Of a stretch of DNA of 7,752 bases, positions 6,127-7,752 are shown in pieces; position 1 is the first letter of the stretch; every line of letters starts with the position of its first letter. This DNA comes from an uncultured Alphaproteobacteria bacterium. Lineage in GTDB: Bacteria > Pseudomonadota > Alphaproteobacteria > Micavibrionales > Micavibrionaceae. The notes under the pieces were generated by a model. That model searched no databases, was not told the origin of the DNA, and saw only the letters and a program-made list of their open reading frames with translations. The position numbers and the translations under genes are program-made. The DNA lies in NCBI GenBank assembly GCA_937124505.1, contig CAKZKV010000336.1, forward strand, positions 1 to 7,752, written 5' to 3'.

Positions 6127-7752
6127 TTAGAATTTGTAAGCGGCGCGAACGTAACCGTTATGTGCGTCGTAGTCTTCTTTGATTTCGTAATCGTAGTTAA
6201 CTGACAGTTCCCAGTTGGCTGTTGTGAAGAACTCCAGACCGGCACCCACGTTGAAAGTGCTTTGTTGTGCATCAAAGCCTTGCGTTGTGAATGTTGTACC
6301 GGCTTGACCTGAGAAGCTGGAAGTCGTTTCAACTTCGTCACCAATAAAGTCATAACGGTAAGCAGCGTGCAGTCTTGGTTTCAGGAAGGAACCGTCTGCA
6401 TTTTGGTGCAGATAGCTGGCTTCACCACCAAGTCCGGCTTCCAGGATGTTCATGTTATCAACATCAACACCGCTCAGGCAGGCTGTGCTGGCTGCCGCAC
6501 ATGATTCTGTGTAACCGTCAGAATTGATGTGCTGGTAGTTCAACAGAGCGATCGGAGTCAGTGTCCAGCCGTTATCCATGTCGAAGTCACGACCTGTTTC
6601 CAGTCTTACGAAGAAGACATCGGAGTCAGTATCAGCAGACGCTGTTGTCGTACCACCGGCATCCGCAGCAATCGTACGGGTCTGGTCGCCATTGTTCATA
6701 GCATAACCGATTTGACCGTTGACGTATGTTGCGGCATCCCACTTGTAATCACCATACAGAGCGATTTGGTATGTATCCAGATCAACCTGTGTGTTTGTGG
6801 AATTGGCAGAGTCTGTGTCTGTGTTTGCATATGTGAATGCCAAGCCCCAGACCCAATCTTCAGCCAGAGTTTGTGTGTCGATACCGACGCTCACGCCCCA
6901 TGTATCAACATCGTAGCCGGAAACGCCGTCACGGGCATCCTGCTCACCTGTTGCACCGAAGACCTGACCCCATGTTTTCAGACCATGTGTCATGTTACCG
7001 GCAGCCATACCTGTCTCATCGCCATGACGCAGGGCAGCAAGACGCTCACCTGTAATGCCAAGAGCAGAGTTTGTGACTGTGGAAACAACACCGCTTTGTA
7101 CGGAACCGTCAACTGTTGGTGACAGACCTTCAGCAATGCTGCGAGCGGCAGTAGATGTTGCCGCAGCCATCAAGTCACCACGTTCAGCCAGCAGAGCACC
7201 AGTGACTGTTGTGTCACCCAGAAGGGCTTCCGCAGCACCGTCGAACTCTGAACCGATCACAGTTGTGGCATCCAGAATGTCAACCGTTGCACTCAATGTG
7301 TCGTTGTCTGAAGCGTTGTCAACCAAGTCAACCAAAGCTGTGTCCAGAAGAACAGCTGTTCCCGCTGCCAGATCGCCGTCAAGGTCAGAACCAGTTGCGT
7401 TTTCGATGAAGTTGATTGTCGCGCCATCAGCCAAAGCAGAAGAAGCGTCACCGATTGTATAGTTCGTTACAGAACTTGCTGTGTGTGTCACAACGTTACC
7501 ACCTGCATCGATCACGTCATTTGCGTCGATGTCAAATGTCGCAGAGTTTACAGCTTCAACTGTTGTTGTACGGCCACTTGCACCAAATGTCAGGTCACTA
7601 CCCAGAACAATCTGGTTACCGGCAGAAACAGTTGTGTCAGATGTCGCACCAATCACAGTCGCTGTACCTGATGTCAGAGTTGTTGTCTGACCAGCAGTTC
7701 CGATAGCTGTTGTGAACGTACCGTCGATGTAAATATCGCCAGTTGTTGCTTC
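6127..7752 (-). CDS. Autotransporter, C-terminal part with β-barrel domain
   Basis: The frame is open from the right edge to TAA at 6129-6127, giving 541 residues; the signal peptide and most of the passenger are outside. The passenger part (7752 to about 7000) is rich in T, D, A, V and G with short strands (for example TLTSGTATVIG), typical of a secreted β-helix. A helical linker with RSIAEGLSP and ERLAALRHGDE precedes the barrel. The barrel (about 6981-6130, 284 residues) begins LKTWGQVFG, contains GYDVDTWGVSVGID, a hallmark of the autotransporter β-domain, and ends in YVRAAYKF with the terminal phenylalanine used for outer-membrane insertion. Two cysteines eight positions apart (CAAASTAC, about 6480-6503) lie in a presumed extracellular loop and could form a disulfide. 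Base composition is visibly richer in G+C than the element to its left. Probably an adhesin or surface protein of the host; the function of the passenger is unknown. Confidence 0.92.
   Translation of the reverse strand, partial: EATTGDIYIDGTFTTAIGTAGQTTTLTSGTATVIGATSDTTVSAGNQIVLGSDLTFGASGRTTTVEAVNSATFDIDANDVIDAGGNVVTHTASSVTNYTIGDASSALADGATINFIENATGSDLDGDLAAGTAVLLDTALVDLVDNASDNDTLSATVDILDATTVIGSEFDGAAEALLGDTTVTGALLAERGDLMAAATSTAARSIAEGLSPTVDGSVQSGVVSTVTNSALGITGERLAALRHGDETGMAAGNMTHGLKTWGQVFGATGEQDARDGVSGYDVDTWGVSVGIDTQTLAEDWVWGLAFTYANTDTDSANSTNTQVDLDTYQIALYGDYKWDAATYVNGQIGYAMNNGDQTRTIAADAGGTTTASADTDSDVFFVRLETGRDFDMDNGWTLTPIALLNYQHINSDGYTESCAAASTACLSGVDVDNMNILEAGLGGEASYLHQNADGSFLKPRLHAAYRYDFIGDEVETTSSFSGQAGTTFTTQGFDAQQSTFNVGAGLEFFTTANWELSVNYDYEIKEDYDAHNGYVRAAYKF

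Noticed and set aside
6078..6353. 91-residue minus-strand frame overlapping the autotransporter 3' end
   Set aside because: It overlaps the clear barrel C-terminus in another frame and runs through the G+C hairpin; no domain is seen.
6529..7122. 197-residue open frame on the plus strand, rich in cysteine
   Set aside because: It lies wholly opposite the autotransporter barrel; its cysteines come from reverse-complemented GCA, ACA and similar codons, and it has no recognisable domain.
7654..7656. GTG at 7656 as start of the autotransporter
   Set aside because: The frame stays open to the right edge with the same T/G-rich passenger composition and there is no signal peptide after this codon, so the gene begins outside the window.
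1..7752. A CRISPR array or leader near the Cas1 gene
   Set aside because: No set of regularly spaced repeats of 24-40 bases is visible; the only repeats are the short A+T-rich units at 3836-3884.

Overview
The window looks like bacterial, probably alphaproteobacterial, DNA. The right end holds the C-terminal part of a type V autotransporter, so the host is Gram-negative. The alphaproteobacterial guess rests on my memory of similar solo Cas1, PolB and 'GRPSS' proteins and was not checked by search. All six genes I support lie on the minus strand, so transcription runs from right to left.

Layout from right to left: (1) 7752-6127, the last 541 codons of an autotransporter adhesin-like protein, whose N-terminus lies beyond the right edge. 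(2) 6126-5935, an intergenic stretch with two hairpins, one of them a good minus-strand intrinsic terminator, and an A+T-rich palindrome against the next start codon. (3) 5934-4804, a complete Cas1 integrase with all catalytic residues and no cas2, interference gene or CRISPR array beside it. (4) 4710-3871, an unrecognised protein with a probable winged helix. (5) 3776-3198, a small basic helix-turn-helix protein. (6) 3182-2829, an HNH-type zinc-binding nuclease domain protein. (7) 2832-1, a very long family B DNA polymerase with intact exonuclease and polymerase motifs, running off the left edge.

The set solo Cas1 + PolB + HNH + HTH, all in one direction, is the hallmark of casposons: self-synthesising DNA transposons whose Cas1 (casposase) integrates the element and whose own polymerase replicates it, and which are thought to be the source of the CRISPR adaptation module. 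My main conclusion is that positions 1 to roughly 5940-6080 are most of a bacterial casposon-like element inserted next to, and downstream of, a host autotransporter gene. The left end, and therefore the terminal inverted repeats and target-site duplication needed as proof, are outside the window. HNH and PolB are translationally coupled by an ATGA overlap, and HTH and HNH are 15 bases apart, so HTH-HNH-PolB is an operon. Cas1 and the 279-residue gene each have a longer A+T-rich gap downstream, and these gaps hold repeats that could be operators.
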